Assembly: GCF_031143425.1 (NCBI RefSeq)
Contig: NC_090438.1
Span: 773,089,138 to 773,153,137, forward strand
Source of the DNA: Pleurodeles waltl
Lineage: Eukaryota; Chordata; Amphibia; Caudata; Salamandridae
Length of the DNA: 64,000 nt
Direction: 5' to 3'
A model generated the notes under the pieces. That model made no database searches. It saw only the letters and a program-made list of their open reading frames with translations, and was not told the origin of the DNA. Both the position numbers and the translations under genes were made by a program. Of the stretch, positions 9,395 to 20,252 are shown one piece after another. Position 1 is the stretch's first letter. Each line of letters begins with the position of its first letter.

Positions 9395-9972
9395 GGGGGT
9401 CATTCTGCCCCCGGCGGGCGGCGGTTGCCGTCCGCCTGGAGGGAACCGCCATTTGGCCGCCCGCGGTCAAAAGACCGCTGGGGCCATTCCAACTTTCCCG
9501 CTGGGCTGGCGGGCGCTACCTAAGGTAGCGCCAGCCGGCCCAGCGGGAAAGGGGCCTGCAACACTGAAGCCGGCTCCGAATAGAGCCGGCGGTGTTGCAG
9601 GTGTGCGACGGGTGCAGTTGCACCCGTCGCGCTTTTCACTGTCTGCTAGGCAGACAGTGAAAAGCATGCTGGGGCCCTGTTAGGGGGCCCCAGGACACCC
9701 GTTCCCGCCATCCTGTTCCTGGCGGTAAAAACCGCCAGAAACAGGCTGGCGGTAAGGGGGTCAGAATCCCCATGGCGACGCTGCTTGCAGCGCCGCCATG
9801 GCGGATTCGCCCAGCCGGGGGAAATCCGGTGGGAAACCGCTGGACCCGGTTTTCTGACCGCGGCTTTACCGCCGCGGTCAGAATGGGCAAGGAAGCACCA
9901 CCAGCCTGTTGGCGGTGCTTCCGTCACCCGCAGCCCTGGCGGTCTATGACCGCCAGGGTCGGAATGAGGGCC
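9395..9972. mobile_element. Tandem-hairpin MITE, copy 1
   Basis: The 578-bp GC-rich element is bounded by ATA duplications (9392-9394, 9973-9975). Its ends are gggggtcattctgccccc and the imperfect inverse gtcggaatgagggcc. Nearly the whole length is a series of short inverted repeats placed one after another, for example the stem pairs at 9492-9550, 9605-9630, 9631-9665, 9850-9880 and 9890-9922. There is no coding capacity. The same 13 hairpins in the same order form copy 3 (36444-37072), and they occur in reverse order in copy 2 (22254-22883). Confidence 0.85.
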
Positions 9973-9975
9973 ATA

Positions 9976-10327
9976 GTGGTAATTATTGCATGCCAGGTAA
10001 ACTTGACTTTAACAAATCATCTGCTCATTAGTTAAAAAACATTATATTTAGCACATGTGCTAAATAGCACATCTGTGGTCCACATATGCTATGTAAGCCA
10101 TATGCTATTTACTGCATGTGGTATTTAGTACATGGGGAAAATAACATGTGGTAAATAACACCCAAATACAAGTATGAGAGATCATTAAATAATTAATTAT
10201 CACTGGAAACTAACACCTACTGGTGGTAAATTAGCTAATACTGTGAAGATTGAAAGAAAATCTGTACACAATACAAAAAACCATGATGACACCATTAGGG
10301 CAAAGCTTTTTGCTCTGAAAAAATTAA
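9976..10327. other. AT-rich spacer without genes
   Basis: No frame is supported here. The part at 10040-10160 is rich in variants of agcacatgtgcta and ggtatttagtacatg. Similar words in inverse order occur at about 27450-27600, which may mean that both belong to the ends of one old, much-interrupted element. Confidence 0.4.
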
Positions 10328-10518
10328 GGGGGTTATTACAACTTTGGAGGAGGTGTTAATCCGTCCCAAAAGTGACGGTAAAGTGACGGATATACCACCA
10401 GCCGTATTACGAGTCCATTATATCCTATGGAACTCGTAATACGGCTGGTGGTATATCTGTCACTTTACTGTCACGTTTGGGACGGATTAACACCTCCTCC
10501 AAAGTTGTAATAACCCCC
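10328..10518. mobile_element. Near-perfect palindromic (foldback) MITE, 191 bp
   Basis: Two arms of about 88 bp are inverse copies of each other with only a few mismatches, separated by a short centre (ccattatatcctatgg). The ends are gggggttattacaac and its inverse, a variant of the H1 terminus, so it is probably a Harbinger derivative. The flanks are TAA and TAT, an imperfect 3-bp duplication. Confidence 0.85.
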
Positions 10519-10974
10519 TATATCTTACACACACAAAGACAGACCTACATAAGCAGCCATAGACAAGTGAAGTCACAGGTTGATTGCATCAGCTCACACT
10601 TCCATTCTGCAGTACACCACCATGCTTACAGCAATGCTAGGCCACTATATCATGCTACACCAGATCCATGTTCTGCTACAACTAACTATGCAGGATGTTG
10701 CTGGAAACCAGGCTACCAATCAATGGCATCAAATGGTGCAGCAGCGCAGGACACCCATAAACATGAGTCAGCTTGAGAGCCAGAGGATACACTGTACACT
10801 GGCTTGATCTAGAAACCATACAAAACATATTTTCATCATTATGAAAACCTTGGACCCCAACATAGGAATCCATTTTCAGACCACACTTCTTGAAAATTAT
10901 AGCAGCACTGTAATTCTTTGCAACAGGTACCACACATCAGACAGTAGGATCGGTGCATGGCATTTTCAGTCAAG
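10519..10974. other. Unassigned sequence left of a transposase shard
   Basis: Short open frames exist on both strands (for example 10580-10807 plus). None shows a domain I recognise. By position it could be the 5' part of the old Harbinger whose DDE motif is seen at about 11090-11170. Confidence 0.3.
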
Positions 10975-11209
10975 CTGTAGCTAATCACTCTGCTAAGTGA
11001 TGGATGCTTTTCAAAGAGCGAGTAAGCTGAATTTATAGTTTCCCTTGGACACTCACATATCTAATTCTAGCAAGCAAACATCTGTGCTACAGCAGGATTC
11101 CTGACATCCTAGGGGCAATTGACTGCCCCCATGTACACATGCCTGTCTCTGTAGACAGGGCCAAGTGAGCTAAAACCATAAAAAGAAGCACACTCTTAAT
11201 GTCCAAATG
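10975..11209 (+). pseudogene. Shard of a different, older Harbinger transposase
   Basis: At 11092-11170 one frame reads RIPDILGAIDCPHVHM and then VDRAK, the first catalytic Asp region of a HARBI1-like nuclease (Asp codon 11121-11123). It is followed by a degenerate equivalent of the segment after that motif. It differs from H1-H3, which have GAIDGTH, so it comes from another Harbinger family. A stop and frame changes disrupt it, and a hAT MITE cuts it at 11217. A SANT-type remnant on the minus strand at about 25318 could be its former partner gene. Confidence 0.6.
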
Positions 11210-11217
11210 CTATACAG

Positions 11218-11445
11218 CAGTGGTTCCCAACCTTTTGACTTCTGTGGACCCCCACTTTATCATTAGTGGAACCCGGGGACCCCCACTGCATCATTTTTGG
11301 AATCCGGGGACCCCCCCACTGAGTCATTACTGAAAGCTGGGGACCTAAAATGTTAATATTATTTAATTTTCTATGCAGTCGCGGACCCCCTGAGGAGGCT
11401 TCGCGGACCCCCAGGTGTCCCCAGACCACAGGTTGGGAACCACTG
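11218..11445. mobile_element. hAT-type MITE, 228 bp
   Basis: The inverted ends are CAGTGGTTCCCAACCTTTT and AGGTTGGGAACCACTG. The element is flanked by 8-bp copies CTATACAG (11210-11217) and CTATAGAG (11446-11453), differing at one base. An 8-bp duplication and CAG-type ends are the hallmarks of hAT transposons. The interior has repeated ggaccccca words and no coding capacity. It sits inside the old transposase shard. Confidence 0.92.
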
Positions 11446-11453
11446 CTATAGAG

Positions 11454-12062
11454 ATCTGTGTGAGAAATTGGGTTGATGGTTGAATAGGGGATGACCCCTG
11501 TTGAAGCAACAGCCACAATCCCTGCCAGTGTAAACCACAAAAACCACAAAATTAACCTGTGCTTAACGCTTTGTGCCTAGCAGAAAAACAGTCAGGCATA
11601 ACTTAGGGGCAATGTGTAAAGTATTTATGCAATACACAAACAATAATAAAGTAAAAACACAACGCAAGAAAAATCCCACACCCATTTAGAAAAATAGAGT
11701 AAATTGTAATTAATTACTTGACACCAAAATAACAAAAATCCAATCAGTAGAACCAGAGTTATGAATTTTTAAAATGTAAGTTAAAAACTACTGCCTAAAA
11801 GATCAAGGTGCCAACTGCAGACAACTAATCATGCAAGACCAGGTCAAAGTGGAAAAATATAGCTGATCCCGATGGAGCACGAGTCTGATACAAGAAGTGG
11901 ATTGAGCTTGATCTGCGCTTACCTTCGGACTTAGTAGAAATTTTGAAGAACAAGTTCTGAGAAGGTACATTTTAGCGGGCAAGACTGCAGGTGGTGTCTG
12001 TGGAGGTGTTGGCATTGTGGAGCAGCTGGACAAAGTCACAGTGAAGATTTCTACATTTAGAA
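11454..12062. other. Unassigned repeat-like sequence up to H2
   Basis: The sequence is AT-rich with no supported gene. 11560-11700 has the style of an interspersed retroelement terminus (acaataataaagtaaaaaca). Since H2 and the following MITE were inserted at 12063-22886, the sequence after 22887 is the original continuation of this stretch. Confidence 0.35.
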
Positions 12063-12065
12063 TTA

Positions 12066-12834
12066 GGCCCTCATTATGAACAAGGCGGTAAACACCGCAC
12101 TGCCGGGGGCAGCGGTAAAAACCGCCAACAGACGTGCAGTCCGGACGCCAAATAATGAACCAACTGAAACACAGGCATCCTGAAAAACACCCACAGCCAG
12201 CAGAGGAGTGCCAACAACAACGGCAGAGCCCACCCACAGGCCGACGGAAAGGCTCTACCCGCCCATCAAATAATGAAGCACTAGACCGCTGTCAGTTCTG
12301 GGCCGGGAACCACCGCCACGCAAAGCCAGGCAGAAATGAACCTAATATAAGCAAACACTCACCGGAGGCTAACACAACACACCGAAGCAGACATGGATAG
12401 AGAGCTGCAGATCATGCCAGCCCTTTTCCTTGCCATATACCTCCACAACCGAGACCGCCGCCGATAACGGTAAGTACCGCAACCTACGAAACAAGGCAAG
12501 AAAGGGCACAGTTATAGACCCACCCTCCCTGCAACGCTCCCACAACCCTTCACAGCAGCACAAGACATACCCCCTACAGCAAGAGGGACTTACCCTACAC
12601 AAGGCAAATCCAACCTGTCCAAAGTACATACATGTGCCCCACACCCACAAACAATGAAACAAGAGACCAGGGATCCAGAGTGTGCTGCCAAAAACACAGG
12701 CCACACATTAACCTCTTATTATGTCACTGAGCATACAAAGTGGATATAAAGCCAATGGCCAGTCCATCAGAAGACTAGTCCGATGGGCCACAATGGCCCG
12801 AACTTGACTCCCACAAGTGCTACGGTACTCCACC
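12066..12834 (+). repeat. H2 left subterminal region
   Basis: Beyond the terminal repeat, GGCGGT/ACCGCC-type words recur to about 12320 (near 12084, 12119, 12312). Some 500 bp of unassigned sequence follow, up to the 3' end of SANT-B. I see no gene in it. Confidence 0.5.
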
Positions 12835-15331
12835 TCATAGGGGCAACAATGGGGCATCCAGGCACTTCAGGGAACAGGGCACGGGGTGGTGGGGATGGAG
12901 ATTTACGACGGGGGGCTTAGATTTTCGTTCGGTAGGTGGAGGGGGTTTGGGTTTGGCCTTGGAAGGTGGGGGATTGTGCTTGGACTGGGTGGAGGCAAAT
13001 GCAACAGGCTCAGCACAGGGCTTCTTCCTCTCTGGGGAAGGGTCACAGGAATTTGAAGGGCGGACAGGGGCGGGCTGTGACATGGAAGGACTGGATAAGG
13101 CAAGGAGGTGTACATGGTTAGGGACATGACTGGGTGGGCCAGTGGGTTGGAATAGGTCAGCACAGGAGAGGAAAAGTTTCTTTGGTGCAATTGGGTTGGG
13201 CCTGGAGGAAGGCGTGGGAGTGGAGTTAGAGGGAGTGGTCATAAGTGTTATAGGTGTGTGTGATGTGGGTGCAGGTGACTGGGCAGTATGCTGAGGTGTG
13301 GTGGATGTGTGATGGGTGGGTGTTTTGGTGCGTTTGAGTGTCTTGGGAGGAGGGGGGTGGAAACAGTGGGACAGGACTGGCTGCCAGTGTAAATGTACGT
13401 TGTCTGAGTGTCTGCAAGTCTGGTGAGTGTGCTGCATGTGTCAACTAAAGTAGTTGTGGTGAGTGCAGGTGTGGTGTCTGGGGTGCACGTATGGATGTGT
13501 GCTTTTGTGGTGACTGCAGGAATAGGGTCAGCAACAGTGAATGAAGGTGCAGTGCCTGGGGGTGTGCATGTAGAGGGGACAGACAGGGAGGCGGAAGAGG
13601 GGGGCACACTGGGGGAAGTGGATGTTGGTGTGTGTGCATGTGTATGTTGTCTGTGTGAGTGCTTGTGGTGGGAAGTGTGGTGCTTGTGTTTTGAAGTGTG
13701 CTTCTTGTGTGTTGAGGTGTGTGCCTGCGTGTCAGAATGTGTGCTTTGGACGGGTGAAGGGAGTGGGGTGCTGGAAGGGGTAGAGGAGGTTGGAGGGGGG
13801 ACGGAATGACCAGGGACACTGGCAGCCGTCCAAGAGGAGGCCAGAGCCCGAAAAGATCTCTGTAGGCCAGACACAGCACCATGAATACCATCCAGATAGG
13901 CATTGGTCTGCTGCATCTCATATGCTAGCCCCTGGATGGCATTGACGATGGTTGTCTGCCTTACAGAGATGGTTCTAAGGAGGTCAATAGCCTCCTCCGT
14001 GAGGGCAGCAAGGCTGACTGGTGCAGGGGAAGAGGTGCCTGGGGCAAAGGAGATGCCCACCCTTCTGGGTGAGCGGGCACGGCCAACTCGGTGGGGAGCA
14101 AATGGGAGGGCGGTGATGGTATGGGGGTGGCGGAAGATGACACAGTAGGTGTGGGCCCACTAGGGTCCGCCACCGCCAGGGAGCCTCCATCAGAGGAGGT
14201 ATCGGAGTCACTACCTCCAGTGGTAGTTGCCTCCCCCGTGGTACTCCCCTCGCCCTCCAACCCACTGGTCCCTTTGGCGTCGGACGACTCTACCTCCGAT
14301 GAGCCATGGGCCGCTATATCCCCACTCGCCGGTGCCTCAGCTCCCTCGCCAGATGATGCTGATGTACACAGAAAACACAAGAGAACAGGGATGGGGAGAC
14401 AAAAAAGCAGAGACACTTGTAAATAGCTTAATGGAGTTAACATAGTGGTTCATACATACACCCACCCAGAAGGCCCTCCAACAGGCAGCACCTACCGCAA
14501 TACCCATGGCTATGCCCCTGACTAGTGCCCAGAACCCTGCTCTACAGCCATTCCCCAAATAACTTAAGGACCCGATGTGTAGTAGACCTGACCAAAACAC
14601 CCCTATTCCCCACAGGGGCCATAATGTAGATGGACATTAGTCAGAGTCCCTGCAACTAAGCAGCATAAATCCGAATGCACACACACACATCCATCAAGCG
14701 TCAAATAAATGGTATGTGTACTCACCCCCTTGTGACTGCTGAGCAGCCTTCAAGCGCCCATCCAGGTCTGGGTACGCTACCGCCAGGATGCGCTGCATAA
14801 GGGGGATCAGTGCCCGACGGGCACCCCTTCCCCGTTGGGAGGACTTCCCCAGCTGGGCCTCACAGACTTTTCATGCCCAGCGCCGCAGGTCCTCCCGCCT
14901 CTTCCTGCAGTGGGTACTCCGCCGGTTGTAGACCCCCAGGGTCCGCACCTCCTTAGCGATGACATGCCAAAGTGCCCTCTTCTGGTGGGCGCTAAACTAA
15001 AAGGGACACACATAAATGTAACACAGAGGTCAGGCATTGCCAATCATATACAGCTGGCTATACGTCCACTATGGGACGGACAGTACAAACCGACTAACAG
15101 CACATACACACGCAGCATGTCAGGAACCCTGGCCCATCCAGTGTCAGAGGTGCATACATGTATGCATGCCAACACCAACCATTACACACATCCATGGCCC
15201 CCAATCCTCCTACTCACCTCTGTGTGCCCGTAGAGCTCAGCGTACAGGGGCGGGACCCCATCCACGAGCCTCTCCAATTCCTCTTGGGTGAAGGCCGGTG
15301 CCCTTTCCCCTGCAACACGTGCCACTTCCAT
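12835..15331 (-). pseudogene. H2 SANT-B Myb/SANT-like gene
   Basis: Exon 1 (15331-15218) reads MEVARVAGERAPAFTQEELE and ends at a gtgag donor. Exon 2 starts at 14998 after ttttag and encodes the second half of the SANT domain (ALWHVIAKEVRTLG, STHCRKRREDLRR). A TGA after RRWA stops it, and the usual KRW is KRR. A gtgagt donor ends exon 2 at about 14723. Exon 3 begins at 14357 after the acatcag acceptor: Ser/Thr/Glu-rich, then SPRRVGISFAPGTSSPAPV, EEAIDLLRTISV and TTIVNAIQGLAYEM. A His/Thr/Lys-rich low-complexity tail follows, and a Pro-rich end lies in a shifted frame to 12835. The conserved EEAIDLLR-TIVNAIQG helix is shared with H1 and H3. Confidence 0.7.
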
Positions 15332-15757
15332 GACCAGAGGCAGGACACAGTAGTACTCTCAGTGGAGTACCTGCTTTCACAAGATCAGGGAGTCAAATGA
15401 AGTTGAGGTGACGAGTTCACATACGCACCGTGGCAGTGTGCACTGCCACCGCCAGTGGCGATCATGATACGCTAGGATTCCCCATTGACATCAATGTTAA
15501 CCAATGAATTTGTGCACAGCGGTAAACACCGCCTTACACTGTTATGTCAACCGCTAGCGAGCGGTATGAGGTCACTTTCACAACAACAGTAGTGGATTAC
15601 ATGGGGCAGACATTTTGGCAAAAACTACGCATTTATAAAACTCACATCTGCACAATGCAGGCCCTATTGTTCCCCAAACACACATAGGCATGTGACAATT
15701 AACATTACCTCACCTGACAAGTCCTGATCTATCATTGTGGTCAAGTTGCTGTTATGT
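15332..15757. promoter_or_regulatory. H2 divergent spacer (left part), candidate bidirectional promoter
   Basis: Opposed CAAT-type boxes (ttgacatcaatgttaaccaatg, 15484-15507) and ACCGCC words at about 15449 and 15528 match the H1 and H3 spacers. The spacer is broken by the LTR-like element at 15763, which now separates it from the transposase exon at 18545. Confidence 0.4.
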
Positions 15758-15762
15758 CATAC

Positions 15763-18434
15763 TGTAAGGAAATTCCTCCTTTGCATGTTTACCCCCTGAC
15801 TTTTTGCCTTTGCTGATGCTAAGTTATGATTTGAAAGTGTGCTGGGACCCTGCTAACCAGGCCCCAGCACCAGTGTTCTTTCCCTAAACTGTACCTTTGT
15901 CTCCACAATTGGCACAACCCTGGCACTCAGGTAAGTCCCTTGTAACTGGTACCCCTGGTACCAAGGGCCCTGATGCCAGGGAAGGTCTCTAAGGGCTGCA
16001 GTATGTCTTATGCCACCCTAGGGACCCCTCACTCAGCACATACACACTGCTTCATAGCTTGTGTGTGCTGGTGGGGAGAAAGAAAATAAGTCGACATGGC
16101 ACTCTCCTCAGAGTGCCATGCCAACCTCACACTGCCTGTGGCATAGGTAAGTCACCCCTCTAGCAGGCCTTACAGCCCTAAGGCAGGGTGCACTATACCA
16201 CAGATGAGGGCATAGGTGCATGAGCACTATGCCCCTTCGGTGCCTAAGCAAAACCTTAGACATTGTAAGTGCAGGGTAGCCATAAGAGTATATGGTCTGG
16301 GAGTCTATCAAACACGAACTCCACAGCACCATAATGGCTATACTGAAAACTGAGAAGTTTGGTATCAAACTTCTCAGCACAATAAATGCACACTGATGCC
16401 AGTGTGCACTTTATTGTAAAATACACCCATAGGGCATCTTAGAGATGCCCCCTGAAAACATACCCGACTTCCAGTGTGGGCTGACTAGTTTTTGCCCGCC
16501 TGCCACACACCTGACATGTTGCTGGCCACATGGGGAGAGTGCCTTTGTCACTCTGTGGCCAGGAACAAAGCCTGTACTGGGTGGAGGTGCTTCTCACCTC
16601 CCCCTGCAGGAACTGTAACACCTGGCGGTGAGCCTCAAAGGCTCACCCCCTTTGTTACAGCACCACAGGGCTTCCCAGCTAGTGGAGATGCCTGCCCCTT
16701 CGGCCACTGCCCCCACTTTTGGCAGCTAGGCTGGAGGAGATAATTAGAAAAACAAGGAGGAGTCACCCACCAGTCAGGACAGCCTCTAAGGTGTCCTGAG
16801 CTGAGGTGACTCTTACTTTTAGAAATCCTCCATCTTGGAGAAGGAGGATTCCCCCAATAGGATTAGGGATGTGCCCCCCTCCCCACAGGGAGGAGGCACA
16901 AAGAGGGTGTAGCCACCCTCAAGGACAGTAGCCATTGGCTACTACCCTCCCAGACCTAAACACCCCCCTAAATCCAGTATTTAGGGGCCCCCAGAACCGA
17001 GGAAGATAGATTCCTGCAACCTAAAGAAGAAGAAGGACTGCTGACCTGAAGCCCTGCAGTGAAGATGGGGACGACAACTGATTTGGCCCCAGCCCCACCG
17101 GCCTTTCTCCCTACTTCGACGAAAACTGCAACAGCGACGCATCCTACACGGACCAGCGACCTCTGAAGCCTCAGAGGACTGCCCTGCATCCAAAGGACCA
17201 AGAAGCTCCCGAGAACAGCGGCGCTGTTCAACAAACTGCAACTTTCTGCAACAAAGAAGCAACTTTAAATACTCCACGTTTCCCGCCGGAAGCGTGAGAA
17301 TTTCCACTCTGCACCCGACGCCCCCGGCTCGACCTGCGGAAAACAAACACCTCAGGGAGGACTCCCCGGCGACTGCGAGCCCGAGAGAAACCATAGACGA
17401 CCCCCCTGAGCCCCCACAGCGACGCCTGCAGAGGAAATCCAGAGGCTCCCCTGACCGTGACTGCCTGTAACAAGGGACCCGATGCCTGGAACCAACACTG
17501 CACCCGCAGCCTCCAGGACCTGAAGGAACCAAACTCCAGTGCAGGAGCGACCCCCAGGCGACCCTCTGCCTAGCCCAGGTGGTGGCTACCCCGAGAAGAC
17601 CCCCTGTGCCTGCCTGCATCGTTGAAGAGACCCCCTGGTCTCCCCATTGATTCTAATACAGAACCCGACGCCTGTTTGCACTCTGCACCCGGCCCCCCCT
17701 GTGCCGCTGAGGGTGTACTTTCTGTGCCTGCTTGTGTCCCCCCCGGTGCCCTACAAAACCCCCCTGGTCTGCCCTCTGAGGACGCGGGTACTTACCTGCT
17801 GGCAGACTGGAACCGGGGCACCCCTGTTTCCATTGAAGCCTATGTGATTTGGGCACCTCTTTGACCTCTGCACCTGACCGGCCCTGAGCTGCTGGTGTGG
17901 TAACTTTGGGGTTGCCTTGAACCCCCAACGGTGGGCTACCTTGGACCCAACTTTAAACCCTGTAAGTGTTTTACTTACCTGTGAACTTAACAATTACCTC
18001 CCCCAGGAACTGTTAATTTGAGCTGTGTGTCCATTTTTAAAATAGCTTATTGCCATTTGTGTCGAAACTGTACATGCTATTGTGATTATTCAAAGTTCCT
18101 AGAATACCTGAGTGAAATACCTTTCATTTGAAGTATTACTTGTAAATCTTGAACCTGTGGTTCTTAAAATAAACTGAGAAAATATATTTTTCTATCTAAA
18201 AACCTATTGGCCTGGAGTAAGTCTTTGAGTGTGTGTTCCTCATTTATTGCCTGTGTATTTACAACAAATGCTTAACACTACCCTCTGATAAGCCTACTGC
18301 TTGACCACACTACCACAAAATAGAGCATTAGAATTATCTCTTTTTGCCACTATCTTACCTCTAAGGGGAACCCTTGGACTCTGTGCACACTATTTCTTAC
18401 TTGGAAATAGTATATACAGAGCCAACTTCCTACA
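15763..18434 (+). mobile_element. Large LTR-like element inside H2, 2672 bp, possible solo LTR
   Basis: It begins TGTAAGGAA and ends TTCCTACA, short inverted termini of the TG...CA type. It is flanked by CATAC on both sides (15758-15762, 18435-18439), a 5-bp duplication as made by retroviral-type integrases. Near the right end, cttaaaataaactgag (about 18165) is a plausible polyadenylation signal. No gag, pol or env is seen, and the open frames inside show no domain. It is either a very long solo LTR or a non-autonomous retroelement. Its insertion separates the H2 promoter region from the transposase. Confidence 0.72.
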
Positions 18435-18544
18435 CATACACACTGTGCATTTGTGTCGACGACAATCATGCCAGGTGTGCTCAATGACTGACAATGTGTG
18501 CCGATGTATGTGTGCTCCTCACATGTGTTTTCAACTCCTCCTAG

Positions 18545-19645
18545 GTACAGACCCTTGTGGCAAGGAAGGGCCCCATCGGTGTACAGACCACTTGTGGATT
18601 TGCACACCATGATGGAGCTTCACATCATTATCAATTACAGACTCACCTGTGCAACTATTCTTGAATTTTGTGCATTACCGGCTCCTGCACTGACTCCGGC
18701 AAATCATACTAAGCATGCCATCCCTACTGAAGTGCAGGTGCTTTCTGCGCTCCATTTCCTGGCCACGGGGTCATTTCAAGTGACAGTGGGCATGGGTGCA
18801 GGTTTTTCACAGCCAATGTTTAGCATTTACTCACAAGAATCCCGAATTTCCTGCAGTCCTATGTGAGGTTTCCCCAAAGTACTGACCTCCCTGCCATCAA
18901 GTCAGACTTCTATGCCTTTGTCAACATACCCCATGTGATAGGTGCCATAGATGGCACCCACATAGCTATCATCCCCCCCCCCCCAAGAGTCAGTGAACAG
19001 GTATACAGAAACAGGAAAAACTTTCATTCCATGAACATTCAGTTGGTATGTACTGCAGACCAGTACACCACACATGTGAATGGCATGTTCCCTGGTTCAG
19101 TCCATGAGTCAGTTGTGCTGAGGAACAGTAGTGTGCCACACAAGATGGAACAACTACAAGAGGACAGAGGGTGGATCACAGGTAGGTGTTTCTGTCACTT
19201 ATTGCCATCTAGCAGACAGCCATGCTGTCTGCCTCTGAGGCTTGTCATTTAAAGTTGTGTTGTGCACCTTTTTCTAGGTGATTCTGGCTATCCCAACTTG
19301 CGTTGGCTCCTGACACAAGTGAGGAATCCTGGAACAGATGCAGAGAGGAATTACAATGAGGCCCATGGACATACTAGGAGGGTGATAGAGTGCACAATAG
19401 GTCTTTTGAAGGCTAGATTTAATTGTCTACATATCTCTGGTGGTTCCCTGGCCTATGGGCCTGAAAAGGTGTGTAGAATAGTGGTGGCGTGCTGCATGGT
19501 GCACAGCTTGGCTGTCAGAAATTCGATCCCTTTCTTGGAGAAGGAGGGTGCTGTATATCCAGACCAGCTTCCTCAGAGAGGGGATGAGAGTGATGGTGAT
19601 GATGAGGAAGGGGAAAATGTAAATTCAAGGACCCAACTGATATAA
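18545..19645 (+). pseudogene. H2 Harbinger DDE transposase with one intron
   Basis: An AG acceptor (cctcctag) ends at 18544. The frame reads VYRPLVDLHTM, and then the region after QPMFS is scrambled and shifted near 18830. From 18863 it continues RFPQSTDLPAIKSDFY and VIGAIDGTH. A 12-C run keeps frame here. The exon ends at 19181; a 96-bp GT-AG intron (19182-19277) is followed by GDSGYPNLRWLL and VIECTIGLLK. All three catalytic positions (D, D, E) are present. The C-terminus is acidic (GDESDGDDEEGE). The frameshift near 18830 would inactivate it. Relative to H1 it has the intron and an extra stretch SGGSLAYGPEK. Confidence 0.83.
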
Positions 19646-20252
19646 CTCTACTTCCAGTAACTATGTGGGACAATTGGATGAGATTGGTGTCTGTGCATCA
19701 TACTGTCAGTGTGCCTTGTCATCTGGGGGGGGGGGGGGGGGTTGGATCAATACTAATTGCCACTGTGACCAGGTCTGCATAGGACAGCTTACAATTTAGT
19801 CTATTATTTCAACACATATTTAGGCACAACAACATGTAAGGCGAGTGGTGCTTTTCATGCTACTCAGGTATCAATAAAGGAGTTATCAACCAGTTGCATC
19901 CATACTTCACTTTGTTCACACTTAATGACAGGGGACATTGTAAAAGGTGTGAAATGTGTTTTATTTGGCGCAGGGAAAAATCGTGCAAGTTACAGTGATG
20001 GGAGTGGGTCAATGGTGGTTATCCAAAATGGCAACATGGTGGCAGCATTGTTGTCAGTATTGGTAGGTACATCCATTCTTACATGAGTTTTTATTATTTG
20101 TAGCACTGTTTGGTGGTTGATTGAGTGGGACACTTGGTGGACAGTTTTTTGCAGAGTCACTTCTTAGAGGGGGCCTTGTTCTTGGAAGGTGTTCCTGTCC
20201 CATATCTTGGCCTGAGGGTCCGTTTGGGGGCCTGTTGTTGGCCTGTAGGGGA
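19646..20252. other. H2 intergenic region between convergent genes
   Basis: This lies between the ends of the transposase and SANT-A. It contains a run of 17 G at 19725-19741 and an AATAAA at about 19873, suitably placed as a poly(A) signal for the transposase. No gene is supported. Confidence 0.45.

Noticed and set aside
9153..9470. 105-aa minus-strand frame
   Set aside because: It crosses from old LTR flank into the hairpin MITE; no family recognised and the boundary of two elements lies inside it.
16981..17619. 212-aa minus-strand frame inside the LTR-like element
   Set aside because: No recognisable motif, GC-rich composition favours chance frames, and it sits within an LTR-like sequence.
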